NCBI GenBank assembly: GCA_045579105.1
Contig: JAZNLM010000027.1
Location: 1-23,242, forward strand
Origin: Flemingiibacterium sp045579105
GTDB taxonomy: Bacteria > Bacillota > Clostridia > Oscillospirales > CAG-272
Reading direction: 5' to 3'
Length of the DNA: 23,242 bases
Shown: positions 14,918 through 21,983 of the stretch, one piece after another
Layout: each line of letters opens with the position of its first letter
How positions within the stretch are numbered: position 1 is the first letter of the stretch
Made by a program: the position numbers and the translations under genes
Notes under the pieces: model-generated
What the model was told of the DNA's origin: nothing
Databases searched by the model: none
Seen by the model: only the letters and a program-made list of their open reading frames with translations

Positions 14918-15868
14918 TTATTCTTCCTCTTTCTTCAGATCAAGGCCCAAAGAATGTAACTTCTGAATTACTTCTTCGAGCGACTTCTTACCGAGGTTGC
15001 GAACCTTTATCATGTCCTCCTCGGTGCGGTTGGTAAGGTCTTCAACCGTATCGATGCCGGCGCGCTTCAAGCAGTTGAAGCTGCGTACCGACATGTCAAG
15101 CTCCTCAATGGTCATCTCAAGGACTTTTTCCTTAATAGTCTCTTCACGCTCAACCATGATTTCTGCCTTCTTTGCTTCATCAGAAAGATCAACAAAGAGG
15201 TTGAGATGCTCGTTGAGTATCTTGGCGCCAAGTGAGATAGCTTCTTTAGCGGAGATAGTACCGTTGGTTTTGACTTCAAGCGTTAACTTGTCGTAATCTG
15301 TGTTGCTTCCGACACGGGTGTTCTCAACAGTGTAGCTTACATTGTACACGGGAGTGTAGATCGAGTCGGTGTAAATAAGACCGATAACGGACGGATTGTT
15401 CTGCTTGTTCTTCTCCTGAGACACATATCCTCTGCCGTGATCAAAGGTAAGCTCCATGTAGAAGCGGGTGCCTTCGCTTACGGTTGCGATATGATGATCT
15501 GGATCGAGGATCTCAATGTCTGCATCCTGCTTGATATCGCCTGCAGTAACGTTGCACTGACCGTTTACGTCAATGGTAACGGTCTTAGGTCCGTTAGTGT
15601 GAAGCTTTGCAGTGATGCCCTTTACGTTGAGAACTATCTCGGTAACGTCTTCCTTAACGCCGGGGATAGTAGTAATCTCATGAAGAACGCCATCGATCTT
15701 GATGCTGACAACAGCAACACCGGGAAGCGAGCTTAAAAGTACACGACGCAGGGAGTTACCGAGCGTGGTACCGTAGCCGCGCTCCAGCGGCTCAACGACG
15801 AACTTGCCATACTTTCCGTCTTCGCTTAAGTCAACGGTTGCTATATTAGGCTTCTCTATTTCTATCAT
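14918..15868 (-). CDS. rpoA: DNA-directed RNA polymerase subunit alpha
   Basis: This 316-residue protein is the RNA polymerase alpha subunit, whose N-terminal domain dimerises to nucleate core assembly and whose C-terminal domain contacts promoter UP elements and activators. The N-terminal domain shows the signatures FVVEPLERGYGTTLGNSLRRVLLSSLPG (about residues 23-50) and IKIDGVLHEITTIPGVKEDVTEI. An acidic linker region follows at about 225-245, then the C-terminal helix-hairpin domain (ELDMSVRSFNCLKRAGIDTV near 249-268, RNLGKKSLEEV near 284). Length is normal. GGAGGG lies seven bases before the ATG. The gene follows rpsD with a 65-base gap. Confidence 0.98.
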   Translation of the reverse strand: MIEIEKPNIATVDLSEDGKYGKFVVEPLERGYGTTLGNSLRRVLLSSLPGVAVVSIKIDGVLHEITTIPGVKEDVTEIVLNVKGITAKLHTNGPKTVTIDVNGQCNVTAGDIKQDADIEILDPDHHIATVSEGTRFYMELTFDHGRGYVSQEKNKQNNPSVIGLIYTDSIYTPVYNVSYTVENTRVGSNTDYDKLTLEVKTNGTISAKEAISLGAKILNEHLNLFVDLSDEAKKAEIMVEREETIKEKVLEMTIEELDMSVRSFNCLKRAGIDTVEDLTNRTEEDMIKVRNLGKKSLEEVIQKLHSLGLDLKKEEE

Positions 15869-15933
15869 TCAATAACCCTCCTATGAATATAAACACAGCC
15901 TTAAAAACGTACTGGGTATATCGGAGGTTGTTA

Positions 15934-16560
15934 TTACTTGGAATACAACTCGACGATGAGCTGCTCTTCGAGAGGAAGATCAACGTCCTCGCGATCGGGA
16001 GTAGCAATTACCTTTGCAGTAGCGTTTTCCTTATCTACTTCAAGCCACTTGGGAGTAAGCTTGGTCTGCATAGATTCGATAAGGCCCTTGATCTTGTCAG
16101 ACTGACGGCTGCTCTCGGAAACAGTGATAACGTCACCGGTCTTGAGGATGATGGAAGGAATGTTAACCTTCTTACCGTTGAGTCTGAAATGATTGTGACG
16201 AACGAGCTGACGAGCTTCCTTGTGGCTCTCTGCCATACCCATTCTGTAAACAGCGTTGTCAAGACGAAGTTCAAGGATAGTGAGAAGGTTCTCACCGGTC
16301 ATGCCTTCCTTCTTGTCCGCGATAGTGAAGTAGTTTCTGAACTGCTTCTCGGGAACGCCATAGTATCTCTTTGCCTTCTGCTTTTCGCGCATCTGCGTGC
16401 CATACTCGGACATCTTCTTCTTAGCAGCGCCATGCTGACCGGGAGCAGTACCTCTTGCGGTAACAGCACACTTGCTGCTAAGGCAACGGTCGCCCTTAAG
16501 GAACAGCTTCATGCCTTCTCTGCGGCACAGCTTGCACGAGGAACCTGTATATCTTGCCAT
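15934..16560 (-). CDS. rpsD: 30S ribosomal protein S4, zinc-binding form
   Basis: This 208-residue protein is S4, a primary 16S rRNA binder that nucleates assembly of the 30S body and helps translational fidelity. The N-terminus MARYTGSSCKLCRREG is the C+ (zinc-containing) form, with Cys9, Cys12, Cys26 and Cys31 as likely ligands. The S4 RNA-binding domain lies at about residues 97-160 (RLDNAVYRMGMAESHKEARQLVRHNHF segment). In some bacteria S4 represses its own operon; I did not find a recognisable leader pseudoknot here, and the operon start is outside the window. It lies in the usual place between rpsK and rpoA. Confidence 0.98.
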   Translation of the reverse strand: MARYTGSSCKLCRREGMKLFLKGDRCLSSKCAVTARGTAPGQHGAAKKKMSEYGTQMREKQKAKRYYGVPEKQFRNYFTIADKKEGMTGENLLTILELRLDNAVYRMGMAESHKEARQLVRHNHFRLNGKKVNIPSIILKTGDVITVSESSRQSDKIKGLIESMQTKLTPKWLEVDKENATAKVIATPDREDVDLPLEEQLIVELYSK

Positions 16561-16579
16561 TTGTATTTCCTCCTTCTAA

Positions 16580-16975
16580 TTAAACTCTTCTGCGCTTGGG
16601 AGGACGGCAGCCATTGTGAGGAATGGGAGTTACGTCCTTGATAAGGCTGATGTCAAGACCGGTCGACTGGAGAGCGCGGATTGCGGACTCACGACCTGCA
16701 CCGGGACCCTTAACATAAACCTCAACGGTCTTCATACCGTGATCCATAGCCGCCTTTGCAGCGGTCTCGGAAGCCATCTGAGCAGCGTAAGGAGTGGATT
16801 TTCTGGAACCCTTGAATCCAAGCTCGCCCGCGGATGCCCACGATACAGCGTTGCCGGCTACGTCGGTAATGGTAACGATAGTGTTATTGAAGGTTGCGCG
16901 AATATGTGCAGCACCCTTTTCGATGTTCTTGCGTTCGCGGCGCTTCTTGATAACCTTCTTAGCAGCTTTTGCCAT
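16580..16975 (-). CDS. rpsK: 30S ribosomal protein S11
   Basis: This 131-residue protein is S11, which lines the 30S platform near the E site. The conserved blocks GAAHIRATFNNTIVTITD (about 21-38), GFKGSRKSTPYAAQMA (about 53-68), VYVKGPGAGRESAIRAL (about 86-102) and the basic C-terminus HNGCRPPKRRRV are present. Length and order are normal. It lies 13 bases after rpsM and 19 bases before rpsD. Confidence 0.98.
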   Translation of the reverse strand: MAKAAKKVIKKRRERKNIEKGAAHIRATFNNTIVTITDVAGNAVSWASAGELGFKGSRKSTPYAAQMASETAAKAAMDHGMKTVEVYVKGPGAGRESAIRALQSTGLDISLIKDVTPIPHNGCRPPKRRRV

Positions 16976-16988
16976 CTTAGTTCACTCC

Positions 16989-17357
16989 TTACTTCTTCTT
17001 ATTTGCGATAGTCTTTGCGGGACCCTTTCTGGTTCTCGCATTGGTCTTGGTGCGCTGACCTCTTACAGGCAGACCTTTTCTATGTCTGATACCGCGGTAG
17101 CAGTTGATTTCGATCATGCGCTTGATGTCAAGTGCAACGTCACGACGGAGGTCACCCTCAACGTTGTAGTTCTTTTCGATCTCGTCTCTGAGTTTAGCGG
17201 TGTCCTCTTCAGTGAGGTCCTTTGCGCGCTTATCGGGATCTACACCGGTCTTTGCAAGGATATCCTTGGAGCTCTTAAGACCGATACCGTAGATATAGGT
17301 GAGAGCGATTTCAACTCTCTTGTTGTTCGGAATATCAACACCGGCAATACGTGCCAT
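16989..17357 (-). CDS. rpsM: 30S ribosomal protein S13
   Basis: This 122-residue protein is S13, in the head of the 30S subunit, contacting the P-site tRNA and the intersubunit bridge. It begins MARIAGVDIPNNKRVEIALTYIYGIG (here residues 1-26), has the helix-two-turns-helix region, and ends with CYRGIRHRKGLPVRGQRTKTNARTRKGP and a short KK tail. AAGGGGTG lies about eight bases before the ATG. It follows rpmJ by 44 bases. Confidence 0.98.
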   Translation of the reverse strand: MARIAGVDIPNNKRVEIALTYIYGIGLKSSKDILAKTGVDPDKRAKDLTEEDTAKLRDEIEKNYNVEGDLRRDVALDIKRMIEINCYRGIRHRKGLPVRGQRTKTNARTRKGPAKTIANKKK

Positions 17358-17401
17358 TCGTTAATTCACCCCTTCTTTAAAAGTTTAGGTTTGTTGTTGG
17401 T

Positions 17402-17515
17402 TTAGCCCTGTCTCTGCTTATGCTTAGGATTCTCGCAGATGACCATGACACGACCATGTCTCTTGATGATCTTGCACTTCTCGCAGATCTTCTTAACGGA
17501 TGGTTTTACTTTCAT
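17402..17515 (-). CDS. rpmJ: 50S ribosomal protein L36, zinc-binding form
   Basis: This 37-residue protein reads MKVKPSVKKICEKCKIIKRH and continues to KHKQRQG, matching L36, which binds 23S rRNA near the base of the stalk. Cys11, Cys14, Cys27 and His32 form the zinc site of the C+ form. An in-frame ATG four codons upstream (17527) would add MVNT, but the conserved family start is at 17515. An AAAGG site lies about 13 bases before 17515, which is rather far, and almost touches the upstream ATG, so the exact start is not settled. It lies between infA and rpsM as expected. Confidence 0.93.
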   Translation of the reverse strand: MKVKPSVKKICEKCKIIKRHGRVMVICENPKHKQRQG

Positions 17516-17571
17516 TGTGTTCACCATGCCTTTCTCACAGTTATGTGTCTTATGCGTACAAATTTTTGAGC

Positions 17572-17790
17572 TTATTTAGCTCTCCAGGTAATTCTACCCT
17601 TGGTAAGGTCGTAAACGGTAACTTCTACCGTAACCTTGTCACCGGGGAGAATTTTAATATAATTCATGCGAAGCTTTCCCGAAATGTGGGCGGTAATGAT
17701 GTGCCCGTTGGGAAGCTGAACCTTAAATACGGCGTTAGGCAGCGCCTCTACGACCGTACCCTCGAATTCTACAACGTCGTCCTTAGGCAG
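17572..17790 (-). CDS. infA: translation initiation factor IF-1 with a non-standard start codon
   Basis: This 72-residue OB-fold protein reads PKDDVVEFEGTVVEALPNAV from residue 2, then FKVQLPNGHIITAHISGKLR and MNYIKILPGDKVTVEVTVYD, ending LTKGRITWRAK. It is IF-1, which binds the 30S A site and works with IF-2 and IF-3 in start selection. Length is exactly that of the family when counted from CTG at 17788-17790. No ATG, GTG or TTG exists in frame: the codons upstream are ATT, ATT, GGG, GGA and then TAA (17803-17805). The Shine-Dalgarno GGAGG lies seven bases before CTG and four before the nearer ATT. The alignment of PKDD with the usual SKED supports CTG as start. Standard ORF callers will miss this gene. 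It lies between map and rpmJ, the conserved position. Confidence 0.93.
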   Translation of the reverse strand: MPKDDVVEFEGTVVEALPNAVFKVQLPNGHIITAHISGKLRMNYIKILPGDKVTVEVTVYDLTKGRITWRAK

Positions 17791-17805
17791 AATAATCCCT
17801 CCTTA
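17788..17805 (-). promoter_or_regulatory. infA initiation region: stop codon, GGAGGG, ATT-ATT-CTG
   Basis: On the minus strand the order is TAA (17805-17803, in frame with infA), GGAGGG (17802-17797), ATT, ATT (17796-17791) and CTG (17790-17788). The in-frame stop rules out any start further upstream. The strong Shine-Dalgarno site shows that initiation does occur here. Confidence 0.85.
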
Positions 17806-17819
17806 ATGGGTATTAAGTG

Positions 17820-18569
17820 TTAATCAATCTTCGTCAGAACTATCACGCCGTCATCGGTTATCGCAATCGTGTGCTCGTAGTGAGCAGAGAGCGTACCATC
17901 TGCGGTTACGACAGTCCATTTGTCGCTTTTCTCGATAACGTCGGGCGCACCGATGTTAACCATCGGCTCAACCGCTATGGTCATGCCCGCGCAAAGTCTT
18001 ACTCCGCGTCCCTTCGTACCGAAATTCGGAACGTCAGGCGATTCGTGAAGATCTGCGCCAACGCCGTGACCGACGTAGCGTTTCACGACCGAAAAGCCGT
18101 TTTCCTCAACATAGCTCTGCACCGCAAAACCGATGTCGCCAACCCTGTTACCGGGTTTAGCCTCGGCAATACCGCGCCAAAAGCTTTCCTTTGTGACTTC
18201 GATGAGCTTCATAGCTTCGTCTGATATCTTGCCAACGGCAAAGGTATTGGCGCTGTCTCCGTGGAAACCTTTATAAAAGGCACCGACGTCGACCTTTACT
18301 ATGTCGCCTTCCTCAATCACTCTGGCTGAGGGGATACCGTGTATGACCTCGTTGTTGATGCTGATACAAGCGCTTCCGGGGAATCCGCCGTAGCCGAGGA
18401 ACGAAGGCTTCGCTCCACACTTTTCAATGTGGTGACGAATTATCGTGTCGAGCTGTTTGGTGGTCATACCCGGCTTTATGGATTCACCAGCAAGAGCGAG
18501 TGCCTCACCGGTAATCCTGCCTGCTTCACGCATTAACTTTATTTGGTCCTTGTTTTTAACCGATATCAT
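17820..18569 (-). CDS. map: type I methionine aminopeptidase
   Basis: This 249-residue enzyme removes the N-terminal Met from nascent proteins whose second residue is small. The five dimetal ligands of the pita-bread fold are all visible: Asp94 (VKVDVGAF), Asp105 (FHGDSANTF), His168 (YVGHGVG), Glu201 (AVEPMV) and Glu232 (HYEHTIAI). The N-terminus IKLMREAGRITGEAL is typical. Length is that of the short bacterial form with no zinc-finger extension. It starts five bases after the adk stop with only a weak CAGGG-type Shine-Dalgarno site, so it may depend on coupling to adk. Its stop lies 29 bases before infA. Confidence 0.97.
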   Translation of the reverse strand: MISVKNKDQIKLMREAGRITGEALALAGESIKPGMTTKQLDTIIRHHIEKCGAKPSFLGYGGFPGSACISINNEVIHGIPSARVIEEGDIVKVDVGAFYKGFHGDSANTFAVGKISDEAMKLIEVTKESFWRGIAEAKPGNRVGDIGFAVQSYVEENGFSVVKRYVGHGVGADLHESPDVPNFGTKGRGVRLCAGMTIAVEPMVNIGAPDVIEKSDKWTVVTADGTLSAHYEHTIAITDDGVIVLTKID

Positions 18570-18574
18570 TGATT

Positions 18575-19222
18575 TTATCTGCCCTGTTTCTTTTCTTCGA
18601 TAAGAGCAAGCGTTAAGGCCGTTGTGTCCTCAAGCTTTTCCTGACCTACAACAGTTGCAAGCTTGCCGCGCTTTTCATAGAAGTTTTCGAGCGGCTGTGT
18701 CTGCTCATGGTAGGTAACGAGTCGGCTCTTAACGACCTCGGGAGCATCGTCCTTGCGGATAGTGAGCTTATCGCCGCACTTGTCGCAGATCTCACCGCTC
18801 TTTGAGGGGTTGAAAATGGTGTGATAAGATGCACCGCACTTAGCGCATACGCGTCTGCCGGACATTCTCTCAACAATCTTCTCATCGGGAACGAAGATGT
18901 TTACAACAAGATCGATCTCAACGTTCATATCTTCAAGAGCTTCGGCCTGCGGTACAGTTCTCGGAAAACCGTCAAGAATAAATCCGTTCTTGCAGTCATC
19001 CATAGCAAGACGCTCCTTGATGATGCCGATAACGACTTCATCTGGAACAAGTGCACCGTTTTCGGTGTACTGCTTTGCAGCCTTGCCCATTTCGGTCTCA
19101 TTCTTTATCGCTTCTCTGATGATAGCGCCCGTAGAGATTGCGGGAATCGCATACTTTTCAGAAACGATCTCTGCCTGAGTACCCTTGCCGGCGCCGGGAG
19201 CGCCGAGGAAAATCATTTTCAT
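18575..19222 (-). CDS. adk: adenylate kinase with zinc-binding lid
   Basis: This 215-residue enzyme interconverts AMP plus ATP with two ADP. The P-loop is GAPGAGKGT at residues 7-15. The AMP-binding region contains STGAIIREAI (30-39), where the usual D of STGDMLR is A. The core motif DGFPRT lies at 84-89. The lid is the long form and carries Cys126, Cys129, Cys146 and Cys149 as a four-Cys zinc site, typical of Gram-positive adenylate kinases. It lies between secY and map, as in other Firmicutes, after a 79-base spacer with a strong hairpin. Confidence 0.97.
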   Translation of the reverse strand: MKMIFLGAPGAGKGTQAEIVSEKYAIPAISTGAIIREAIKNETEMGKAAKQYTENGALVPDEVVIGIIKERLAMDDCKNGFILDGFPRTVPQAEALEDMNVEIDLVVNIFVPDEKIVERMSGRRVCAKCGASYHTIFNPSKSGEICDKCGDKLTIRKDDAPEVVKSRLVTYHEQTQPLENFYEKRGKLATVVGQEKLEDTTALTLALIEEKKQGR

Positions 19223-19257
19223 AAATTTTTCTCCAAAAGTTGAGCTACCCGTCTCGC

Positions 19258-19284
19258 CCGATTTAAGAGGTTATCTTAAATCGG
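19258..19284 (-). repeat. 11-bp hairpin in the secY-adk spacer
   Basis: CCGATTTAAGA (19258-19268) and TCTTAAATCGG (19274-19284) form a perfect stem around GGTTA. No T run follows on the minus strand, so it is more likely an mRNA-processing or stability element than a terminator. The 11-mer GCGAAAACGAA begins at its edge (19284-19294). Confidence 0.7.
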
Positions 19285-19301
19285 CGAAAACGAAATAGTG
19301 C

Positions 19302-20588
19302 TTATTCAAGGAAGCCCTTGTAATGACGCATGGTCATCTGAGCCTCAAGCTCGCGGTAGGTTTCAAGTGCAACACCGACAACGATGATGACCGAAGTACC
19401 TGCGAATGCGATACCGGTAAGACGGTTGCCCGAGAGAATATTCGCAACAAGCGGAAGTACCGCAACACCTGCGAGGAAGAATGCACCCATAAGAGTTACC
19501 TTATTGAGGATCTTCGTGATGTAGTCGGAAGTAGGCTTGCCGGGACGAATACCGGGGATATTGCCGCCGTTCTTCTTAAGATTGTTCGATACTTCAATAG
19601 GATTGAAGGAGATCGCAATGTAGAAGTACGAGAAAGCAATGATGAGCACGAGGAAAAGTACAGCGTAGAACCAGGACTGATACGAGAAGAGTCTCTGGAA
19701 GCCATACCAGAACGTACCCTCTTCGGGGGTGCGGAACAGCATAGCAATCGTGCTGGGAAGTGCAAGAATGGAATTCGCGAAGATGACGGGCATAACGCCG
19801 GACATATTCAGCTTAAGCGGGAGATTTGAGCTCTGACCGCCATACATCTTGCGACCAACCTGACGTTTTGCGTACTGAATCGGAATACGTCTTTCAGAAT
19901 GCGTGATAAAGATGATGAAAAGCACCATTGCAAGAGCAATGATAACCAAAACTACAGCGGCAATGATATCAACAAGACCGCCGTTTACGATGCTGCCTAC
20001 AAGATTTGTAATAAACGAGGGAGCAGAAGAAACGATGTTAACGAAGAGGATAATGGAAATACCGTTACCGATTCCGTTTTCGTTTATCTTCTCACCAAGC
20101 CACATGATAAGTGCAGAACCTGCAGTGTAGCATGCGATGATTACGATTGCTGCAAATACCGAGTAGTCGGTAATAAAGCCGTAATTTCTCAGATACATAT
20201 AGTAACCGTAAGAAGTTATAAGCGCGATAGCGATAGTAACCACACGGGTGATCTGATTGATCTTCTTTCTGCCGTCCTCATCCTTGGACATATTCTCGAG
20301 TGCGGGAATTGCCACGCTGAGGAGCTGCATGATAATTGAAGAGTTGATGTACGGCGAAATGGAGAGCGCGAAGAGAGTTGCCTGCGAGAATGCAGAACCG
20401 GAAATAATACTCATATACTCAAATATAGAGCCGCTTCCCATCTGCATAATGCCGTCATATACAGCAGCACTCATGTAAGGTACCGGAATCGCAGAACCGA
20501 TTCTGTAAAGTATTACGATGAATACTACGTATAAGAGTTTACGGCGAAGCTCAGGCTGTGCCCAGGCATTTCTGAGTGTCTTAAACAT
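19302..20588 (-). CDS. secY: preprotein translocase subunit SecY
   Basis: This 428-residue polytopic protein is the channel of the Sec translocon. The first membrane segment follows MFKTLRNAWAQPELRRKLLY (about 17-37). The plug and lateral-gate region contains ALSISPYINSSIIMQLL (about 74-90), followed by the cytoplasmic EDGRKKINQITR. The conserved C-terminal cytoplasmic loops include NLKKNGGNIPGIRPGKPT near 337-354 and a final YRELEAQMTMRHYKGFLE. Ten membrane segments are consistent with the hydrophobicity. The start overlaps the rplO stop by one base (TAATG at 20588), with GAGGTGATC just upstream, an extensive match to the 16S 3' end. Confidence 0.98.
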   Translation of the reverse strand: MFKTLRNAWAQPELRRKLLYVVFIVILYRIGSAIPVPYMSAAVYDGIMQMGSGSIFEYMSIISGSAFSQATLFALSISPYINSSIIMQLLSVAIPALENMSKDEDGRKKINQITRVVTIAIALITSYGYYMYLRNYGFITDYSVFAAIVIIACYTAGSALIMWLGEKINENGIGNGISIILFVNIVSSAPSFITNLVGSIVNGGLVDIIAAVVLVIIALAMVLFIIFITHSERRIPIQYAKRQVGRKMYGGQSSNLPLKLNMSGVMPVIFANSILALPSTIAMLFRTPEEGTFWYGFQRLFSYQSWFYAVLFLVLIIAFSYFYIAISFNPIEVSNNLKKNGGNIPGIRPGKPTSDYITKILNKVTLMGAFFLAGVAVLPLVANILSGNRLTGIAFAGTSVIIVVGVALETYRELEAQMTMRHYKGFLE

Positions 20589-21028
20589 TAGATCACCTCA
20601 GTCTTTCCGCCCGCTGCTTCGATCTTTTCTTTAGCAGTTGCTGAAAAGACTGTTGCTTCAACGGTAAGCTTTTTAGTGATATCTCCGTTGCCTAACACTT
20701 TAAGTCCATCAAATGCCTTGCGAATAATACCCTTTTCGATAAGTGCTGCGAGATTTACGGTTGCACCGTCCTCGAACACGTTAAGTGCCTCTACGTTCAC
20801 GATAGCGTACTTAGTAGAGAACTGGTTGTAGAAACCTCTCTTAGGAAGTTTTCTGTAAAGCGGGATCTGACCGCCTTCAAATCCGGGTCTTACACCGCCG
20901 CCGGAGCGAGCGTTCTGACCCTTATGGCCCTTACCGGCAGTCTTGCCGTTACCAGAGCCTGCACCTCTGCCTTTGCGCCATGCGGGAGCATTGGAGCCTG
21001 CGGCAGGTGAAAGTTCATGAAGCTTCAT
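20588..21028 (-). CDS. rplO: 50S ribosomal protein L15
   Basis: This 146-residue protein is L15, a late-assembly large-subunit protein. The glycine- and basic-rich N-terminus (MKLHELSPAAGSNAPAWRKG, then GRGAGSGNGKTAGKGHKGQN) and FEGGQIPLYRKLPKRGFYN near 70-88 are diagnostic. The C-terminal domain ends in the L15/L18e signature region (DGLKVLGNGDITKKLTV and the following AT-FS-AKEKIEAAGGK). It follows rpmD and precedes secY with a one-base overlap. Confidence 0.98.
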   Translation of the reverse strand: MKLHELSPAAGSNAPAWRKGRGAGSGNGKTAGKGHKGQNARSGGGVRPGFEGGQIPLYRKLPKRGFYNQFSTKYAIVNVEALNVFEDGATVNLAALIEKGIIRKAFDGLKVLGNGDITKKLTVEATVFSATAKEKIEAAGGKTEVI

Positions 21029-21064
21029 TAGGTTTTTCCTCCTTATACTGAATTTTTGTATAAA

Positions 21065-21244
21065 TTATACGGTTTCCTTCTTTACAAGGTGAGAAATAAC
21101 CTTTACCTTGCCGTCGAGGACTTCATTATCAGCATGGATAACAGAGTCGCCGATCTTGCGAAGACCGAGCGAAGCTGCAGTAGCCTTCTGATTCTGCTTT
21201 GCGCCGATAAGGCTCTTAACAAGTGTTACTTTTGCGTTTGCCAT
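21065..21244 (-). CDS. rpmD: 50S ribosomal protein L30
   Basis: This 59-residue protein reads MANAKVTLVKSLIGAKQNQK, then ATAASLGLRKIGDSVIHADN, ending EVLDGKVKVISHLVKKETV. It is L30, a small two-layer protein of the large subunit; the motif SLIG-----ATA-SLGLRKI-DSV is characteristic. A good Shine-Dalgarno site (GGAGG) precedes the ATG. It lies between rpsE and rplO, the conserved position. Confidence 0.95.
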   Translation of the reverse strand: MANAKVTLVKSLIGAKQNQKATAASLGLRKIGDSVIHADNEVLDGKVKVISHLVKKETV

Positions 21245-21258
21245 CTTATTAAGCCTCC

Positions 21259-21765
21259 TTATTTCGTTACCGCTTCCTTGCTGATTCCGCGCATTGCTGC
21301 AACTTCTTCAGCGTTACGAAGCGTCTTGAGTCCCTCGAAAGTAGCCTTGATTACGTTCACAGGGTTATTGGAACGAAGGCACTTTGTACGGATGTTCTTA
21401 ATGCCGGCCTTCTCGATTACGGCACGAACTGCGCCGCCTGCGATAACACCGGTACCGGGAGCTGCGGGCTTAAGGAGAACGCGGCCTGCGCCGAACTCAC
21501 CAATAACCTCGTGAGGAATGGTCGAGCCTCTCATGGAAACTTCGATCATGTTCTTCTTTGCATCCTCAACGCCCTTACGGATAGCGTCCGGAACCTCGGC
21601 AGCCTTGCCGAGACCGTAGCCTACGTGACCGTTACCGTCGCCAACAACCATCAGCGCGGTAAATCTCATAATACGTCCACCCTTAACGGTCTTCGAAACA
21701 CGTCTGATGCAGACTGTCTGCTCCGTAAGATCGAGAGTAGCCGGATCAAAATTCTGCTTTGCCAT
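21259..21765 (-). CDS. rpsE: 30S ribosomal protein S5
   Basis: This 168-residue protein is S5, which contributes to mRNA unwinding at the entry channel and to fidelity. It has the double-stranded RNA-binding-like N-domain (CIRRVSKTVKGGRIMRFTALMVVGDGNG, split here over about residues 20-47) and the C-domain motifs EFGAGRVLLKPAAPGTGVIAGGAVRAV (about 109-135). Two starts are possible: ATG at 21765 or an in-frame GTG at 21777 adding MANK. Neither has a recognisable Shine-Dalgarno site within 20 bases, which is unusual here. The region before the start can fold: ACGGGT pairs with ACCCGT. It follows rplR after an abnormally long spacer. Confidence 0.97.
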   Translation of the reverse strand: MAKQNFDPATLDLTEQTVCIRRVSKTVKGGRIMRFTALMVVGDGNGHVGYGLGKAAEVPDAIRKGVEDAKKNMIEVSMRGSTIPHEVIGEFGAGRVLLKPAAPGTGVIAGGAVRAVIEKAGIKNIRTKCLRSNNPVNVIKATFEGLKTLRNAEEVAAMRGISKEAVTK

Positions 21766-21777
21766 TTTGTTTGCCAC

Positions 21778-21976
21778 ACGGGTTTTACACGGCTCTTTGT
21801 CCGATACCCGTTTCCTCTCTTAGAATATAAAATTTGGTTTTTGACCAAACCGTGTATAAACTGGTCTTTTGCGAACCTCGTTCAAAGAACGGGGAGATTT
21901 TCATCGGTTTCCAAAGGGAATCGAGTTCATTGAACTCGAAGTTGAAAACTCCCGTTCTAAAATCAGCTTGCTGATT
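21778..21976 (-). other. 199-base hairpin-rich spacer between rplR and rpsE
   Basis: No gene is present. Inverted repeats are packed end to end: GTTCTAAAATCAGC/GCTGATTTTAGAAC (21954-21983), TCGAGTTCA/TGAACTCGA (21921-21939), CCTCGTTC/GAACGGGG (about 21876-21894), TTTGGT/ACCAAA (about 21834-21850) and ACGGGT/ACCCGT near rpsE (about 21779-21812). No convincing promoter was found. Confidence 0.7.
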
Positions 21977-21983
21977 TTAGAAC
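21954..21983. repeat. 14-bp perfect inverted repeat overlapping the rplR stop codon
   Basis: GTTCTAAAATCAGC and GCTGATTTTAGAAC flank TT. The stop codon of rplR (21977-21979) lies inside the right arm, so the hairpin would form at the point where ribosomes terminate. Confidence 0.85.

Noticed and set aside
17516..17527. Upstream in-frame ATG of rpmJ adding MVNT
   Set aside because: L36 starts conservatively at MKV-PSVKK, and the Shine-Dalgarno candidate almost touches the upstream ATG. Kept as a note in the gene entry.
17788..17830. Frameshift joining infA to an upstream ATG
   Set aside because: No ATG occurs between the map stop and infA in any forward frame of the minus strand, and IF-1 is full length from CTG, so no frameshift is needed.
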